Made by a program: the position numbers and the translations under genes. A DNA stretch of 64,000 nt from Bacillus cytotoxicus (GTDB lineage: Bacteria; Bacillota; Bacilli; Bacillales; Bacillaceae_G): the NCBI RefSeq assembly GCF_023715645.1, contig NZ_JAMBOP010000008.1, positions 62,001-126,000 of the forward strand, read 5' to 3'. The notes below the pieces were generated by a model that was not told the DNA's origin, ran no database searches, and was given only the letters and a program-made list of their open reading frames with translations. Shown here piece by piece: positions 35,887 to 44,995 of the stretch. Positions within the stretch are counted from its first letter, which is position 1. The number at the start of each line of letters is the position of its first letter.

Positions 35887-36677
35887 TGTTCTTTATTATA
35901 ACGAAGAAGATATTCAATTGCATCTTTGACAGAGGGAACAATATGTGATGCATGCTGCTTTACTTCATCGTCTGCACCCGCCATCGCAAAGCTATGAGGT
36001 GTTAAAGCGAACATAGGGATATCATTATAGGAATCACCAATGCAAGCTACTTCATTAGGCTCAATATTAAATTCCTTTAATAAAATGGAAATAGCGGAAC
36101 CTTTGCTGATATTAGGGGGCATTACATCTAAACATTGTTCGGCAGAAATAAAAGTACTTACTTTTCCTTTGAAATTTTCCTCAATTTTCTTTTGAAGAAT
36201 AATCAAATCTTCTTTTGTACCACCGACTGAAATTTTATTTGGGAAAATGGTTTTATCAATTTGTTTTAGTAAGCTTGGTTCTTCAACGGAAGTCATTTTT
36301 ATCTGCTTTTCGAGTTCATGAATAAATGGTGTTTTTTCCTCGATGTAATAATTATATTCATCACTTACATAACGAAAGAATGGTTCGGTATTTGTTAGAG
36401 ACAACAGTTCGGGTAAAATAGTGGAATCGAAAGTTGCTGATAAGAGTTGCTTATTTTCGTGTGTATATACAAATACACCGTTCACACTAATACGATGAAA
36501 ATTTATATCAACTTTGTTCATTAAATCGGCAATTTCATTATCAAGTCTTCCGGATGCAAAACAAAGAATTATATTTTGATCAGCGAGGCTACAGAGTGCA
36601 TCTACATCTTGGTTATCGATTACACCGCCGTGTTGCATCATTGTGCCATCGATATCGCTTATAAACATTTTAATCAT
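35862..36677 (-). CDS. HAD family hydrolase, Cof type (second copy)
   Basis: A 271-residue phosphatase paralogous to the one at 26615. Motif I is FISDIDGTMM, motif II is CFASGRLDN, motif III region is PPNISKGSAISIL, and motif IV is CIGDSYNDIPMFALTPHSF; the last phrase is shared almost word for word with the first copy (MFSVTPHSF). The substrate is unknown. The start is followed upstream by AAAGGAGCC on the minus strand. Its 3' end reaches into the terminator. Confidence 0.86.
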   Translation of the reverse strand: MIKMFISDIDGTMMQHGGVIDNQDVDALCSLADQNIILCFASGRLDNEIADLMNKVDINFHRISVNGVFVYTHENKQLLSATFDSTILPELLSLTNTEPFFRYVSDEYNYYIEEKTPFIHELEKQIKMTSVEEPSLLKQIDKTIFPNKISVGGTKEDLIILQKKIEENFKGKVSTFISAEQCLDVMPPNISKGSAISILLKEFNIEPNEVACIGDSYNDIPMFALTPHSFAMAGADDEVKQHASHIVPSVKDAIEYLLRYNKEHKNTTPSL

Positions 36678-36838
36678 GATGGGCTCCTTTTTATTAGACG
36701 TATGCCTTTACATTATACGCATCTCGTACATTCATGTCTAAAAATTGACTTTTCTAAAATGGTAGATGTTTTACATTGACGGAAAATAAGGTTGTTCTGT
36801 AACATGAAAGTAGACGTTTTATGTGCAGGGGGGGTTGT

Positions 36839-37687
36839 ATGGATAATTGTCTCGAAATTAAAAAAGTTTTAAATAATAATGTCATTATTGCTGCCCATCC
36901 AGAACACGAAGAAGTGGTCGTCATTGGAAAAGGGATTGGGTTTGGGAAAAAAGCAAGAGAAACGTTACAAGTAGAACAGATTGAAAAAATGTTTGTATTA
37001 ACAAATGAACGTGAACGTGAACAATACAAACTTCTAGTTCCGCATGTGAGCGAGAAATTGATTGAATTAATGAATGATCTCATGTTTTACATTCAAGATC
37101 GAGTAGAAACACCATTAAATGAGCATATTCATATTGCTTTAACCGATCATATTGCTTTTGCTATAAAACGATTAAAGCAAGGATTTACAGTAGATAATCC
37201 ATTTTTAGTGGAAACAAAAGTGTTGTATCCGAATGAATATAAAATTGCCGAAGAAGTTGTAGAATTAATTAATTCTCGCTTAAATATTCATCTTCCAGAA
37301 GGAGAGATTGGGTTTATTGCACTGCACATTTATAGCTCTGTTACAAACTCTGAATTATCTTCGGTTAATCAAAATTCTAAATTAATTGCTCACCTTGTTT
37401 TTCTAATTGAAACGAATTTTCAATTAGAATTAGATAAAAAGAGCATTCATTACCTGCGCCTTGTTCGTCATCTGCAATATGCAATTGAACGGGTGAAGAA
37501 TGGTGAGAAAGTGGAAGAATCACAAAACTTTGCGGATCTTTTAAAAGCTGAATATCCAGAGTGCTATAATTTAGCGTGGAAACTTGTAAAAGTCATGCAA
37601 AAGCAGTTGCAACTACCTGTGTACGAAGCTGAAACGATTTATTTAACGATGCATCTGCAGCGCTTAATGAAAGTCGAACAAGCTTGA
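36839..37687 (+). CDS. glcT: PtsGHI operon antiterminator GlcT
   Basis: A 282-residue BglG-family antiterminator. The N-terminal RNA-binding CAT domain (KKVLNNNVIIAAHPEHEEVVVIGKGIGFGKK, cited as VIGKGIGFGKKA) is followed by PRD1 (DHIAFAIKRLKQG, FIALHIYSS) and PRD2 (HYLRLVRHLQYAIERV, TIYLTMHLQRL), which are phosphorylated by HPr and EII. In the presence of glucose it binds the RAT in the ptsG leader and prevents termination. ATG 36839 follows GGGGGGTTGT. The target RAT lies 160 bases downstream. Confidence 0.93.
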   Translation: MDNCLEIKKVLNNNVIIAAHPEHEEVVVIGKGIGFGKKARETLQVEQIEKMFVLTNEREREQYKLLVPHVSEKLIELMNDLMFYIQDRVETPLNEHIHIALTDHIAFAIKRLKQGFTVDNPFLVETKVLYPNEYKIAEEVVELINSRLNIHLPEGEIGFIALHIYSSVTNSELSSVNQNSKLIAHLVFLIETNFQLELDKKSIHYLRLVRHLQYAIERVKNGEKVEESQNFADLLKAEYPECYNLAWKLVKVMQKQLQLPVYEAETIYLTMHLQRLMKVEQA

Positions 37688-37721
37688 TTTTTGTCGAAAA
37701 TGTAAACGTTAAAAAAAATTG

Positions 37722-37750
37722 TTGAATCGCTTACAATTGTTATGTATAAT
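37722..37750 (+). promoter_or_regulatory. Promoter of ptsG
   Basis: TTGAAT, 17 bases, TATAAT. The predicted leader is about 255 nt. A CcpA-like TGTAAACGTTAAAA lies just upstream (37700). Confidence 0.7.
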
Positions 37751-37850
37751 CAATTGTACAAAGTTCTACTATATTCGACAAATGAATAACAGTACACAAA
37801 GAAAACGTTTGCTTTAATTTGTGAACTTATTATGTATACCTATTTTTGAC

Positions 37851-37880
37851 ACGTGTTACTGATTCGATCAGGCATGAGTG
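37851..37880 (+). promoter_or_regulatory. RAT antiterminator site for GlcT
   Basis: ACGTGTTACTGATTCGATCA followed by GGCATGAGTG. I remember the B. subtilis ptsG RAT as virtually this sequence; it overlaps the left foot of the terminator stem. Confidence 0.85.
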
Positions 37881-37967
37881 AAGAAAAGATGGGAATGTAA
37901 GCTAACGAAAGGGACATACTACCCTTTGTATAGCTATCGTTCTATCTTTTTTCCTCATGCCTTTTGG
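37871..37967 (+). terminator. Leader terminator controlled by GlcT
   Basis: GGCATGAG...AAAAGAT pairs with ATCTTTTTTCCTCATGCC, and an inner AGCTA-AAGGG / CCCTTT-TAGCT hairpin extends it; TTTTGG follows. Confidence 0.8.
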
Positions 37968-38010
37968 CGTTTGTCGAAAGTATCAATTTTATAAGAGAGG
38001 AAGGGTTTTT

Positions 38011-40071
38011 ATGTTTAAGAAAATCTTTGGTGTTCTTCAAAAAGTCGGTAAAGCGCTTATGCTACCAGTTGCAATCCTACCGGCTGCAGGAATTTTACTT
38101 GGATTTGGTAATGCATTCCAAAATCCACAGTTAACAAATCATATCCCTGCACTAAAAGCAGATTGGTTTGTTCTAGTTGCGAAAATTATGGAACAATCTG
38201 GTGATATTATTTTCGCAAACCTGGCATTATTATTCGCAGTAGGGGTTGCCATTGGGTTGTCAAATGGTGACGGAGTAGCTGGGTTAGCAGCGTTCGTTGG
38301 ATATTTAATTATGAATAAAACGATGAGCGTATTCTTAGGAGTAGACAAGCTGGTTCAAGTAACAAGCAAAGCTGGAGATCCAATTAAAACTGGTTTTTCA
38401 GATCCAGCGTATGCTCATGTATTAGGAATTCCAACACTGCAAACAGGTGTCTTTGGTGGTATTTTAGTCGGGATATTAGCCGCATATTGTTATAATAAGT
38501 ACTTTAACATTGAATTACCATCATACTTAGGATTTTTTGCTGGTAAACGTTTCGTACCAATTGCAACAGCAACATTCTCTTTACTTTTAGGGATTTTGAT
38601 GTGCTTTATTTGGCCAACGATCCAAGGTGGTTTGAATTCATTCTCGCATCACATGATTGATACAAATAAAACATTAGCCGCATTTATATTTGGTTTAATT
38701 GAACGTTCTTTAATTCCATTTGGATTACATCATATTTTCTATGCACCATTCTGGTTTGAGTTTGGTCAATATACAAATGCAGCGGGTGACATTATTCACG
38801 GTGACCAAAAGATTTTCATGGCACAATTAAAAGATGGTGTGGAGTTAACAGCTGGTACATTTACAACTGGTAAATTCCCGTTCATGATGTTCGGTCTTCC
38901 AGCAGCAGCGTTAGCGATGTACCATGAAGCACGTCCGGAAAATAAAAAAATAGCAGCTGGTATTTTAGCATCTGCTGCGCTAACAGCTTTCTTAACTGGT
39001 ATTACAGAACCGATTGAGTTCTCATTCTTATTCGTAGCACCAGTACTATTTGGAATACATGCAGTGTTTGCTGGTTTATCCTTTATGACTATGCAAATTT
39101 TAAACGTTAAAATCGGGATGACATTCTCTGGTGGTTTGATTGACTTTATTTTATTCGGTGTATTACCAAACCGTACAGCATGGTGGTGGGTAATTATTGT
39201 TGGTCTTGTACTAGCAGTGATTTACTACTTCGGATTCCGCTTTGCAATTCGTAAATGGGATCTAAAAACACCGGGCCGTGAAGTAGTTGAAGAAAATGAC
39301 GGAGCAGGAAAAGTAGAAGCAGGCGAGCTTCCAGGTGAGATTTTATTAGCACTTGGTGGAAAAGAAAACATCGCTTCTTTAGATGCTTGTATTACACGTT
39401 TACGTGTACAAGTAAAGGAACAAAAGGATGTAAATAAAGATCGTTTAAAAGAGCTTGGAGCAGCAGGTGTTCTTGAAGTTGGTAACAATATTCAAGCTAT
39501 CTTCGGCCCAAAATCAGATACATTAAAATCACAAATTCAAGATATTATGGCAGGTCGTGCAGTGCATGTTGCAAAAGAAGTACCTGCAAAAGTAGAAGAG
39601 CCTGTTCAAAAGGATACAAATGAAGTAATTACAATTCCAATCGAAGGTAAAATTTTACCAATCACTGAAGTGCCAGATCAAGTGTTTTCTGGAAAAATGA
39701 TGGGTGATGGCTTTGCAATCGAACCAATAGAGGGAACAGTAGTATCTCCTGTAAATGGTGAAATTGTGAACGTGTTCCCAACTAAACATGCAATCGGTAT
39801 TCAATCTGAAGGCGGAAAAGAAATTTTAATTCACTTCGGTATTGATACAGTGAAATTAAATGGGGAAGGCTTTGAAGCGTTAGTTTCTCAAGGAGATAAA
39901 GTAGCACTAGGCCAACCGTTATTAAAAGTAGATATAGCGTTTGTAAAAGAAAATGTACCTTCTATTATTACGCCAATTGTTTTCACAAACTTACAAGAAG
40001 GACAGAAAGTTGAAATCAAAAAGCAAGGTAATGTCAAGAAGGGTGAAACAAACGTTATTGATATTCACTAA
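38011..40071 (+). CDS. ptsG: PTS glucose-specific enzyme IICBA
   Basis: A 686-residue membrane transporter that imports and phosphorylates glucose. The EIIC domain (about residues 1-420) has [17 protein letters not shown]-like [19 protein letters not shown] and [17 protein letters not shown] (about 445-520) has the phosphocysteine in [15 protein letters not shown] (about 555-680) has the active His in [17 protein letters not shown] 38011 has GAGAGGAAGGG; a longer frame from 37957 reads through the leader terminator. ptsHI follow. Confidence 0.95.
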   Translation: MFKKIFGVLQKVGKALMLPVAILPAAGILLGFGNAFQNPQLTNHIPALKADWFVLVAKIMEQSGDIIFANLALLFAVGVAIGLSNGDGVAGLAAFVGYLIMNKTMSVFLGVDKLVQVTSKAGDPIKTGFSDPAYAHVLGIPTLQTGVFGGILVGILAAYCYNKYFNIELPSYLGFFAGKRFVPIATATFSLLLGILMCFIWPTIQGGLNSFSHHMIDTNKTLAAFIFGLIERSLIPFGLHHIFYAPFWFEFGQYTNAAGDIIHGDQKIFMAQLKDGVELTAGTFTTGKFPFMMFGLPAAALAMYHEARPENKKIAAGILASAALTAFLTGITEPIEFSFLFVAPVLFGIHAVFAGLSFMTMQILNVKIGMTFSGGLIDFILFGVLPNRTAWWWVIIVGLVLAVIYYFGFRFAIRKWDLKTPGREVVEENDGAGKVEAGELPGEILLALGGKENIASLDACITRLRVQVKEQKDVNKDRLKELGAAGVLEVGNNIQAIFGPKSDTLKSQIQDIMAGRAVHVAKEVPAKVEEPVQKDTNEVITIPIEGKILPITEVPDQVFSGKMMGDGFAIEPIEGTVVSPVNGEIVNVFPTKHAIGIQSEGGKEILIHFGIDTVKLNGEGFEALVSQGDKVALGQPLLKVDIAFVKENVPSIITPIVFTNLQEGQKVEIKKQGNVKKGETNVIDIH

Positions 40072-40100
40072 AATTTAGACGTAAAATGTTTATAATTATA

Positions 40101-40165
40101 CTAGGCGATGTGGTTGACCGTGCATCGCCTAGTATATAAAATAAAGATGTGGTAATATTCACATC
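40101..40165 (+). terminator. Two hairpins between ptsG and ptsH
   Basis: CTAGGCGATG/CATCGCCTAG (40101-40132) and AGATGTG/CACATCT (40144-40166). Neither has a T tail, so they more likely process or stabilise RNA than terminate it. Confidence 0.5.
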
Positions 40166-40208
40166 TAGACAACTTCAAATAATTGTAGTTTAAAGGAGAT
40201 AGATTATT

Positions 40209-40472
40209 ATGGAAAAAATCTTTAAAGTAACTAGCGACTCTGGAATTCATGCTCGTCCAGCAACTTTACTTGTTAACACTGCAAGCAAATTCGGTGCGGA
40301 TATTAACTTAGAATATAATGGTAAAACTGTAAACTTAAAATCAATTATGGGTGTTATGTCTTTAGGTATTCAACAAGGCGCAGAAATCAAGATTACTGCA
40401 AACGGTGATGATGCAGCTCAAGCAGTAGCAGCTATCGAAGAAACAATGAAAAACGAAGGATTGGGAGAGTAA
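40209..40472 (+). CDS. ptsH: Phosphocarrier protein HPr
   Basis: An 87-residue PTS carrier. His15 is in SGIHARPAT and is phosphorylated by enzyme I. Ser46 in [11 protein letters not shown] is the regulatory site for HPr kinase and CcpA-mediated repression. AAAGGAG lies before the ATG, and the stop overlaps the ptsI start by one base. Confidence 0.97.
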   Translation: MEKIFKVTSDSGIHARPATLLVNTASKFGADINLEYNGKTVNLKSIMGVMSLGIQQGAEIKITANGDDAAQAVAAIEETMKNEGLGE

Positions 40473-42184
40473 TGACTCTTAATATTAAAGGGATTGCTGC
40501 ATCAAGTGGTATTGCCATTGCAAAGGCATTCCGTTTAGAAAATCCTGAATTTAACATTGAAAAGAAAACGATTTCGGATGAAGCTGCGGAAATCGCACGC
40601 TTAGAATATGCGCTTGAAAAATCAAAATCTGAATTAGAAGCAATTAAAAATCATGCTTTTGCTGAGCTTGGTGCTGATAAAGCTGCGATCTTTGAAGCAC
40701 ATTTATTAGTATTAAATGATCCAGAACTAGTAACCCCAGTAAAAGATAAAGTGACTGGCGAAAAAATAAATGCTGAATTCGCGATGGATGAAGTTGCATC
40801 AATGTTCATTTCTATGTTTGAGAGCATGGATAACGAATATATGAAAGAACGTGCAGCAGATATTCGTGATGTGACAAAGCGTGTTATTGCACATCTACTT
40901 GGCATTAACTTCTCAAATCCTAGCACAATTTCTGAAGAAGTAATCATTATTGCAGAAGATTTAACACCATCTGATACAGCTCAGTTAAACCGTAAATATG
41001 CTAAAGGTTTTACAACTGATATTGGTGGACGTACATCTCACTCTGCAATTATGGCTCGCTCTATGGAAATACCAGCTGTTGTTGGTACAAAAGTTGTTAT
41101 GGAACAAATCCAAAACGGCGATATCGTAATTATCGACGGTTTAGACGGAGAAGTAATTGTAAACCCATCTGAAGAAACGCTTCGTGCTTATGAAGAGAAG
41201 AAAGCAAAATTTGAAGAACAAAAAGTAGAATGGGCAAAATTAAAAAATGAAGCGACAGTTACAGCAGATCATCACCATGTTGAGCTTGTTGCAAACATCG
41301 GTACACCGAAAGATGTAAAAGGTATTATTGATAACGGCGGAGAAGGCGTTGGCTTATATCGTACAGAATTCTTATACATGGGCCGTGACAATCTTCCAAC
41401 AGAAGAAGAACAATTTGAAGCATACAAAGCTGTTCTTGAAGGTGTCGGAGAAGGTCAGCCAGTTGTCGTTCGTACACTTGACATTGGTGGCGATAAGGAG
41501 CTTCCATACTTACATTTACCAAAAGAAATGAACCCGTTCTTAGGCTACCGTGCAATTCGCTTATGCTTAGAAGAACAGGATATCTTCCGTACACAACTTC
41601 GTGCTTTACTTCGTGCAAGTGTATACGGTAACTTGAAAATTATGTTTCCAATGATTGCAACTCTTGATGAATTCCGTCAAGCAAAAGCAGTTTTATTAGA
41701 AGAGAAAGAGAAACTTGTACAAGCGAGTGTAGCTGTTTCAGACACTATTGAAGTAGGTATGATGGTTGAAATCCCTGCTTCAGCAGTACTGGCTGACCAA
41801 TTTGCAAAAGAAGTAGATTTCTTCTCTATCGGAACGAACGACTTAATTCAATACACAATGGCAGCGGATCGTATGAATGAACGCGTATCTTACCTATATC
41901 AACCATATAATCCAGCGATTTTACGTCTTGTAAAAATGGTTATTGATGCAGCTCATAAAGAAGGAAAATGGGCTGGTATGTGCGGTGAGATGGCTGGGGA
42001 TGCCCTAGCAATTCCATTGTTAGTTGGATTAGGATTAGATGAGTTTAGCATGAGTGCAACATCTATTCTTCCAGCGAGAACACAAATTCGCAAGCTTTCA
42101 AAAGAACAAATGGAAGAATTAGCACAAAAAGCTTTAAACATGTCAACTGCTGAAGAAGTAGTTGAACTTGTAAAAAGTATTTAG
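40472..42184 (+). CDS. ptsI: PTS enzyme I (phosphoenolpyruvate-protein phosphotransferase)
   Basis: A 570-residue cytosolic enzyme that takes phosphate from PEP and passes it to HPr. The phosphohistidine is in [13 protein letters not shown] (about residue 190). The PEP/pyruvate kinase-like barrel has [21 protein letters not shown] and [17 protein letters not shown], and the catalytic Cys is in GMCGEMAGD. The ATG overlaps the ptsH stop, so translation is coupled. It ends at a strong terminator. Confidence 0.97.
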   Translation: MTLNIKGIAASSGIAIAKAFRLENPEFNIEKKTISDEAAEIARLEYALEKSKSELEAIKNHAFAELGADKAAIFEAHLLVLNDPELVTPVKDKVTGEKINAEFAMDEVASMFISMFESMDNEYMKERAADIRDVTKRVIAHLLGINFSNPSTISEEVIIIAEDLTPSDTAQLNRKYAKGFTTDIGGRTSHSAIMARSMEIPAVVGTKVVMEQIQNGDIVIIDGLDGEVIVNPSEETLRAYEEKKAKFEEQKVEWAKLKNEATVTADHHHVELVANIGTPKDVKGIIDNGGEGVGLYRTEFLYMGRDNLPTEEEQFEAYKAVLEGVGEGQPVVVRTLDIGGDKELPYLHLPKEMNPFLGYRAIRLCLEEQDIFRTQLRALLRASVYGNLKIMFPMIATLDEFRQAKAVLLEEKEKLVQASVAVSDTIEVGMMVEIPASAVLADQFAKEVDFFSIGTNDLIQYTMAADRMNERVSYLYQPYNPAILRLVKMVIDAAHKEGKWAGMCGEMAGDALAIPLLVGLGLDEFSMSATSILPARTQIRKLSKEQMEELAQKALNMSTAEEVVELVKSI

Positions 42185-42188
42185 TGGA

Positions 42189-42228
42189 AAAATCTGGTAC
42201 TGATTTGAAATCGGTACCAGATTTTTTT
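42189..42228 (+). terminator. Terminator of ptsHI
   Basis: AAATCTGGTAC.GATTT/AAATC.GTACCAGATTTTTTT. Confidence 0.92.
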
Positions 42229-42264
42229 ATGCAATTCATTTTTTGTGGATTTTGTATTTTGCAT

Positions 42265-42426
42265 AAATACAAGTTGAAAAAACGATATGAAAATCTCTTT
42301 CTTTTGAGGAGAGGATGAGAGCATCTGTCCATGCGTACAAGCGGTCAGGGCTTTTAAACAAAGGGAGCAAGCAAGTGCAGGTTATGGCGTAGCGATAATT
42401 TATATATTGAAACATTGAAATAGATT
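42265..42426 (+). repeat. bcr-like repeat copy, 3' end displaced by a TIR element
   Basis: ATACAAGTTGAAAAAACG start, GATGAGAGCATCTGTCC and GCGGTCAGGGC core, TTATATATTGAAACATTG tail. Its probable last bases (ATTTATATATG) reappear after the element at 42698, so the element lies inside it. Confidence 0.65.
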
Positions 42427-42697
42427 GTAACTACTCAGTCATACATTTCATTTAGAAGTTTGGTAAGGAGTATGATTTCAGCGCCCTTTATTACCTATAG
42501 AAAGTTATTTTCATTTTCCAGCATATAAATTGCTGTCATGAAGATACAAATGGCAATGCACCTTGCTACCTCTCTTTGCTTTAAAACTTTGCACGTGGCA
42601 GGAAAAGGCCCTGACCGCTCCTATGCATGGCCAGTCCCTCTCGCCCATTTAAAAAATGCTTTTTTGCCTTTTTCTCATAGAGTGACTGAGTAGTTAC
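42427..42697 (-). mobile_element. MITE-like element, reverse orientation
   Basis: GTAACTACTCAGTC at the left and GACTGAGTAGTTAC at the right form a perfect 14-bp terminal inverted repeat. The core (GACCGCTCCTATGCATGGCC) is in reverse. Flanks AATAGATT and AATGAATT agree at 6 of 8 bases. It is about 45 bases longer than the other two copies, owing to extra sequence near 42445-42490. Confidence 0.72.
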
Positions 42698-42750
42698 AAT
42701 GAATTTATATATGTAATTGTTTTCGAGTTACTCAACCTGTAATATAAATA

Positions 42751-42779
42751 AAACCAGGAAAGCCATTGCTTTCCTGGGA
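42751..42779 (-). terminator. Terminator of the 97-residue protein gene
   Basis: Minus strand CCAGGAAAGC/GCTTTCCTGG then TTTTAT. Confidence 0.85.
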
Positions 42780-42793
42780 ATTAATTACTCTTA

Positions 42794-43087
42794 TTAGAAA
42801 GCGATAGCTACAACGTCATGTGGGCAAACGCGTAATAAAGCTGCACCAGCTATATTGCCTCCTGAGAAAAGTGCTACGCCATTTGAGAAGCCTTCAAATA
42901 CAACGTTATTGAAAGTACCGTTATCTCTAATTGTTAATAGAGCGATTCGAGTGCCAATTGACAGGTTTCTAAGAACATTACATAAACGATTTCTATGATC
43001 TTCTTCGTGTTTCACGTGTTGTTCTTGTTTTACGTGGTGCTCGCGTCTACGGCAGTCGCAGTCATCAAATCCAAAACATCCGAACAT
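42794..43087 (-). CDS. Small cysteine-rich protein, probably spore surface
   Basis: A 97-residue protein. The N terminus MFGCFGFDDCDCRRREHH has four cysteines among acidic and basic residues, then a His/Glu-rich stretch and a hydrophobic beta-rich half (SIGTRIALLTIRDNGTFN, NGVALFSGG, VCPHDVVAIAF). I do not recognise a named family. The GGGGGTGAGA ribosome site supports ATG 43087. A sigma-K type promoter (43111-43138) and its own terminator suggest mother-cell expression late in sporulation, hence coat or exosporium. Confidence 0.75.
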   Translation of the reverse strand: MFGCFGFDDCDCRRREHHVKQEQHVKHEEDHRNRLCNVLRNLSIGTRIALLTIRDNGTFNNVVFEGFSNGVALFSGGNIAGAALLRVCPHDVVAIAF

Positions 43088-43110
43088 AATTCTCACCCCC
43101 TTCACATTAA

Positions 43111-43138
43111 TAAGATATGCTTTAGGTACATGCATGGT
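43111..43138 (-). promoter_or_regulatory. Sigma-K type promoter
   Basis: Minus strand AC, 17 bases, CATATCTTA (pattern AC-N16/17-CATANNNTA), 24 bases before the ATG at 43087. Confidence 0.6.
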
Positions 43139-43276
43139 TTGGACATAGTGAAGAATTTTTTTTAGATTTTTTCCTATTTTTTAGGAAAGGAATAAATGTT
43201 TTAGGGAGAATGTTGTTATTTCTCTTATAACATATGAAAATAGGGAAATGCGGGGTTGGACAAAAAATGATATGCA

Positions 43277-43314
43277 TAAAAAAAAGACTGCTTCTTTTTC
43301 ATAAAGACAGTCTT
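43277..43314 (-). terminator. Terminator of the 80-residue membrane protein gene
   Basis: Minus strand AAGACTG/CAGTCTT followed by eight T; overlaps the gene's stop. Confidence 0.75.
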
Positions 43315-43531
43315 ATACTTTTTTGCTTTTATATAAAACAATAATATATACAGGAAGTGCGAATAGTAATGGTGCAAAGGAGCGAGGGGTATATTGACTC
43401 ATTTCTGATTGAAGCGTTGTTTCTTTTGAAAACTGTAGCATCGCAATATTTGTCATATCCCCAACGAAGTACAGAAGCAGTACTGTGACTATGTAGCACA
43501 ATATAGCGATAAAGCTTCCATATAAATTCAA
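43313..43531 (-). CDS. Small membrane protein of unknown function
   Basis: Two membrane segments (FIAILCYIVTVLLLYFVGD and FAPLLFALPVYIIVLY) separated by a polar loop, ending YKSKKV. No family is recognised. The start is uncertain: AGTGAGGG is six bases before a TTG at 43531, while an ATG at 43555 has no ribosome site. A strong terminator follows, which favours a real gene. Confidence 0.6.
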   Translation of the reverse strand: MNLYGSFIAILCYIVTVLLLYFVGDMTNIAMLQFSKETTLQSEMSQYTPRSFAPLLFALPVYIIVLYKSKKV

Positions 43532-43661
43532 CAAAAATCCCTCACTTGTTATCATTTTGTTACTATTGTATCACAATTGTAACAAAAAAGCATCTTTAGA
43601 TTACAATCTACTATTCCTAGGTAGTACTTCACTCTTAATATTTAGAGTGAAGTACAGACGA

Positions 43662-43889
43662 GTAACTACACAGTCCCTCTATAAAAAAAGGCAGAAAACC
43701 ACTTTCTTTTTAGGTTGGCGAGAGCAACTGGCCATACTAGGAGCGGTCAGGGCCTTTTCCTGCCACGTGCAACGTTTTAAAACAGAGAAAGGTAGCGAGG
43801 TGCATTGCCCTTTTTTATCTTCATGACAGCAATCTAGATGCTGAAACATGAAAATAACTTTCCAAGGAAATGTATGACTGAGTAGTTAC
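43662..43889 (+). mobile_element. MITE-like element with near-perfect target duplication
   Basis: Left end GTAACTACACAGTC and right end GACTGAGTAGTTAC match at 13 of 14 positions as inverted repeats. Flanks ACAGACGA (43654) and AAAGACGA (43890) agree at 7 of 8, read as an 8-bp target duplication. The inside closely matches the copy at 1317 (GGCAGAAAACCACTTTCTTT, ATCTTCATGACAGCAATC). Confidence 0.75.
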
Positions 43890-43904
43890 AAAGACGATAG
43901 ATAT

Positions 43905-44060
43905 GTGCAAGTTTAAAAGCTTTAGAGGAGGACGAGAGTATCTAGCTATACATAGAAGCGGTTCAGGGCCTTTTCCTGCCGCATGTGAGGTTTCAAACAA
44001 AGGAGAAAGCAAGTAGAGGTCATGGTGTAGTCTACATAATCGCTGTCATATTTAAAGTTG
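43905..44060 (+). repeat. bcr-like repeat copy, diverged
   Basis: GACGAGAGTATCTAGC, GCGGTTCAGGGCC, TTTTCCTGCCGCATG, AAACAAAGGAGAAAGC. Confidence 0.65.
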
Positions 44061-44082
44061 GTGAAAAAGTAAGAGATGAAAA

Positions 44083-44106
44083 AAACCTCCTTTGATGGAG
44101 GTTTCA
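44083..44106 (-). terminator. Terminator of the nitroreductase gene
   Basis: Minus strand AACCTCC/GGAGGTT then TTTTTTC. Confidence 0.85.
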
Positions 44107-44108
44107 CT

Positions 44109-44726
44109 TTATTTTGCCCATTCTGTTACTTGTTCTACGCTCATACGTGGTGCTGGGTGTCCTGCTAATGTAGATTCACCAATTGTAATTAACATAATTG
44201 GAATGTAACGAGAAGAAACGTTAAACTCTTCCATTAATGATTGTGAGTTGAATCCTCCAATTGCACATGTATCCCAACCAGTTGCTTTTGCTGCAAGCAT
44301 AAGCTGCATTGCTGCTAAAGAGGCATTTGAGAATGCTGCATCACGTGGGTATTGTTCACGTTGATATGCACTTTCAATATTTCGCGCTAAACGATTTTTT
44401 GCTTCTTCCTGCATAAGTCCTTGATCAATAAGTGGACCATATACAGAATCAACACTTTTATATGCCTCTAGGTCGCCTAAAATAGCAACAACTGCGGAGG
44501 CATCGAGAATTTGTTGTTGATTATATGCAATTGGATGTAAACGGCGTTGTACATCCTCTCCTTGGAATACAAGGAATTTCCAATGCTGTAGATTCCATGC
44601 TGATGGTGCTTGTCCAGCTGCTTTTAAAATATCATTTAGTTCCTCTTTTGAAATTTTTTTTTCAGGGTTGAAAGCACGATTAGATGTACGTTCGTATAAA
44701 ACAGTAAAGAAATCTTGTTTTGTCAT
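44109..44726 (-). CDS. Nitroreductase family FMN-dependent oxidoreductase
   Basis: A 205-residue flavoprotein. The FMN-binding ERTSNRAFNPEKKIS (nitroreductase RxSxRxF motif) lies at the N terminus, then APSAWNLQHWKFLVF and the C-terminal ATGWDTCAIGGFN. It reduces quinones, nitro compounds or similar electrophiles with NAD(P)H. GAGGAAC precedes the ATG. The 270 bases to the next gene hold its promoter and a possible 22-codon ORF at 44873 (MVFAQESDLSFTYN...) with AGGGGGAATAG before it, too short to call. Confidence 0.85.
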   Translation of the reverse strand: MTKQDFFTVLYERTSNRAFNPEKKISKEELNDILKAAGQAPSAWNLQHWKFLVFQGEDVQRRLHPIAYNQQQILDASAVVAILGDLEAYKSVDSVYGPLIDQGLMQEEAKNRLARNIESAYQREQYPRDAAFSNASLAAMQLMLAAKATGWDTCAIGGFNSQSLMEEFNVSSRYIPIMLITIGESTLAGHPAPRMSVEQVTEWAK

Positions 44727-44995
44727 TATAGTTCCTCCGAGTATCGTTTTTAATTGGAATTATTTCTGGATGAAAAAATGTTCCTTACTTACATTTTGTT
44801 AGTTTATACTGTAAAAGGATATAATATATATATTTCTATTGTCAAGTCTTTTGAAAAAAGATAGGGGGAATAGATGGTATTCGCACAGGAGTCTGATTTA
44901 TCGTTTACATACAATAAAAAGATGATACAGAGCTTCAATTAAGTTACCATGGACAAATTAAGTTCTTTTAAGTTTGTAAGAATGGGATAAATAAA

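Noticed and set aside
37957-38010. Longer ptsG start
   Set aside because: The extra codons lie in the leader terminator stem; ATG 38011 has the ribosome site.
43557-43826. 89-residue plus-strand frame
   Set aside because: It runs through the TIR element at 43662 and has no ribosome site.
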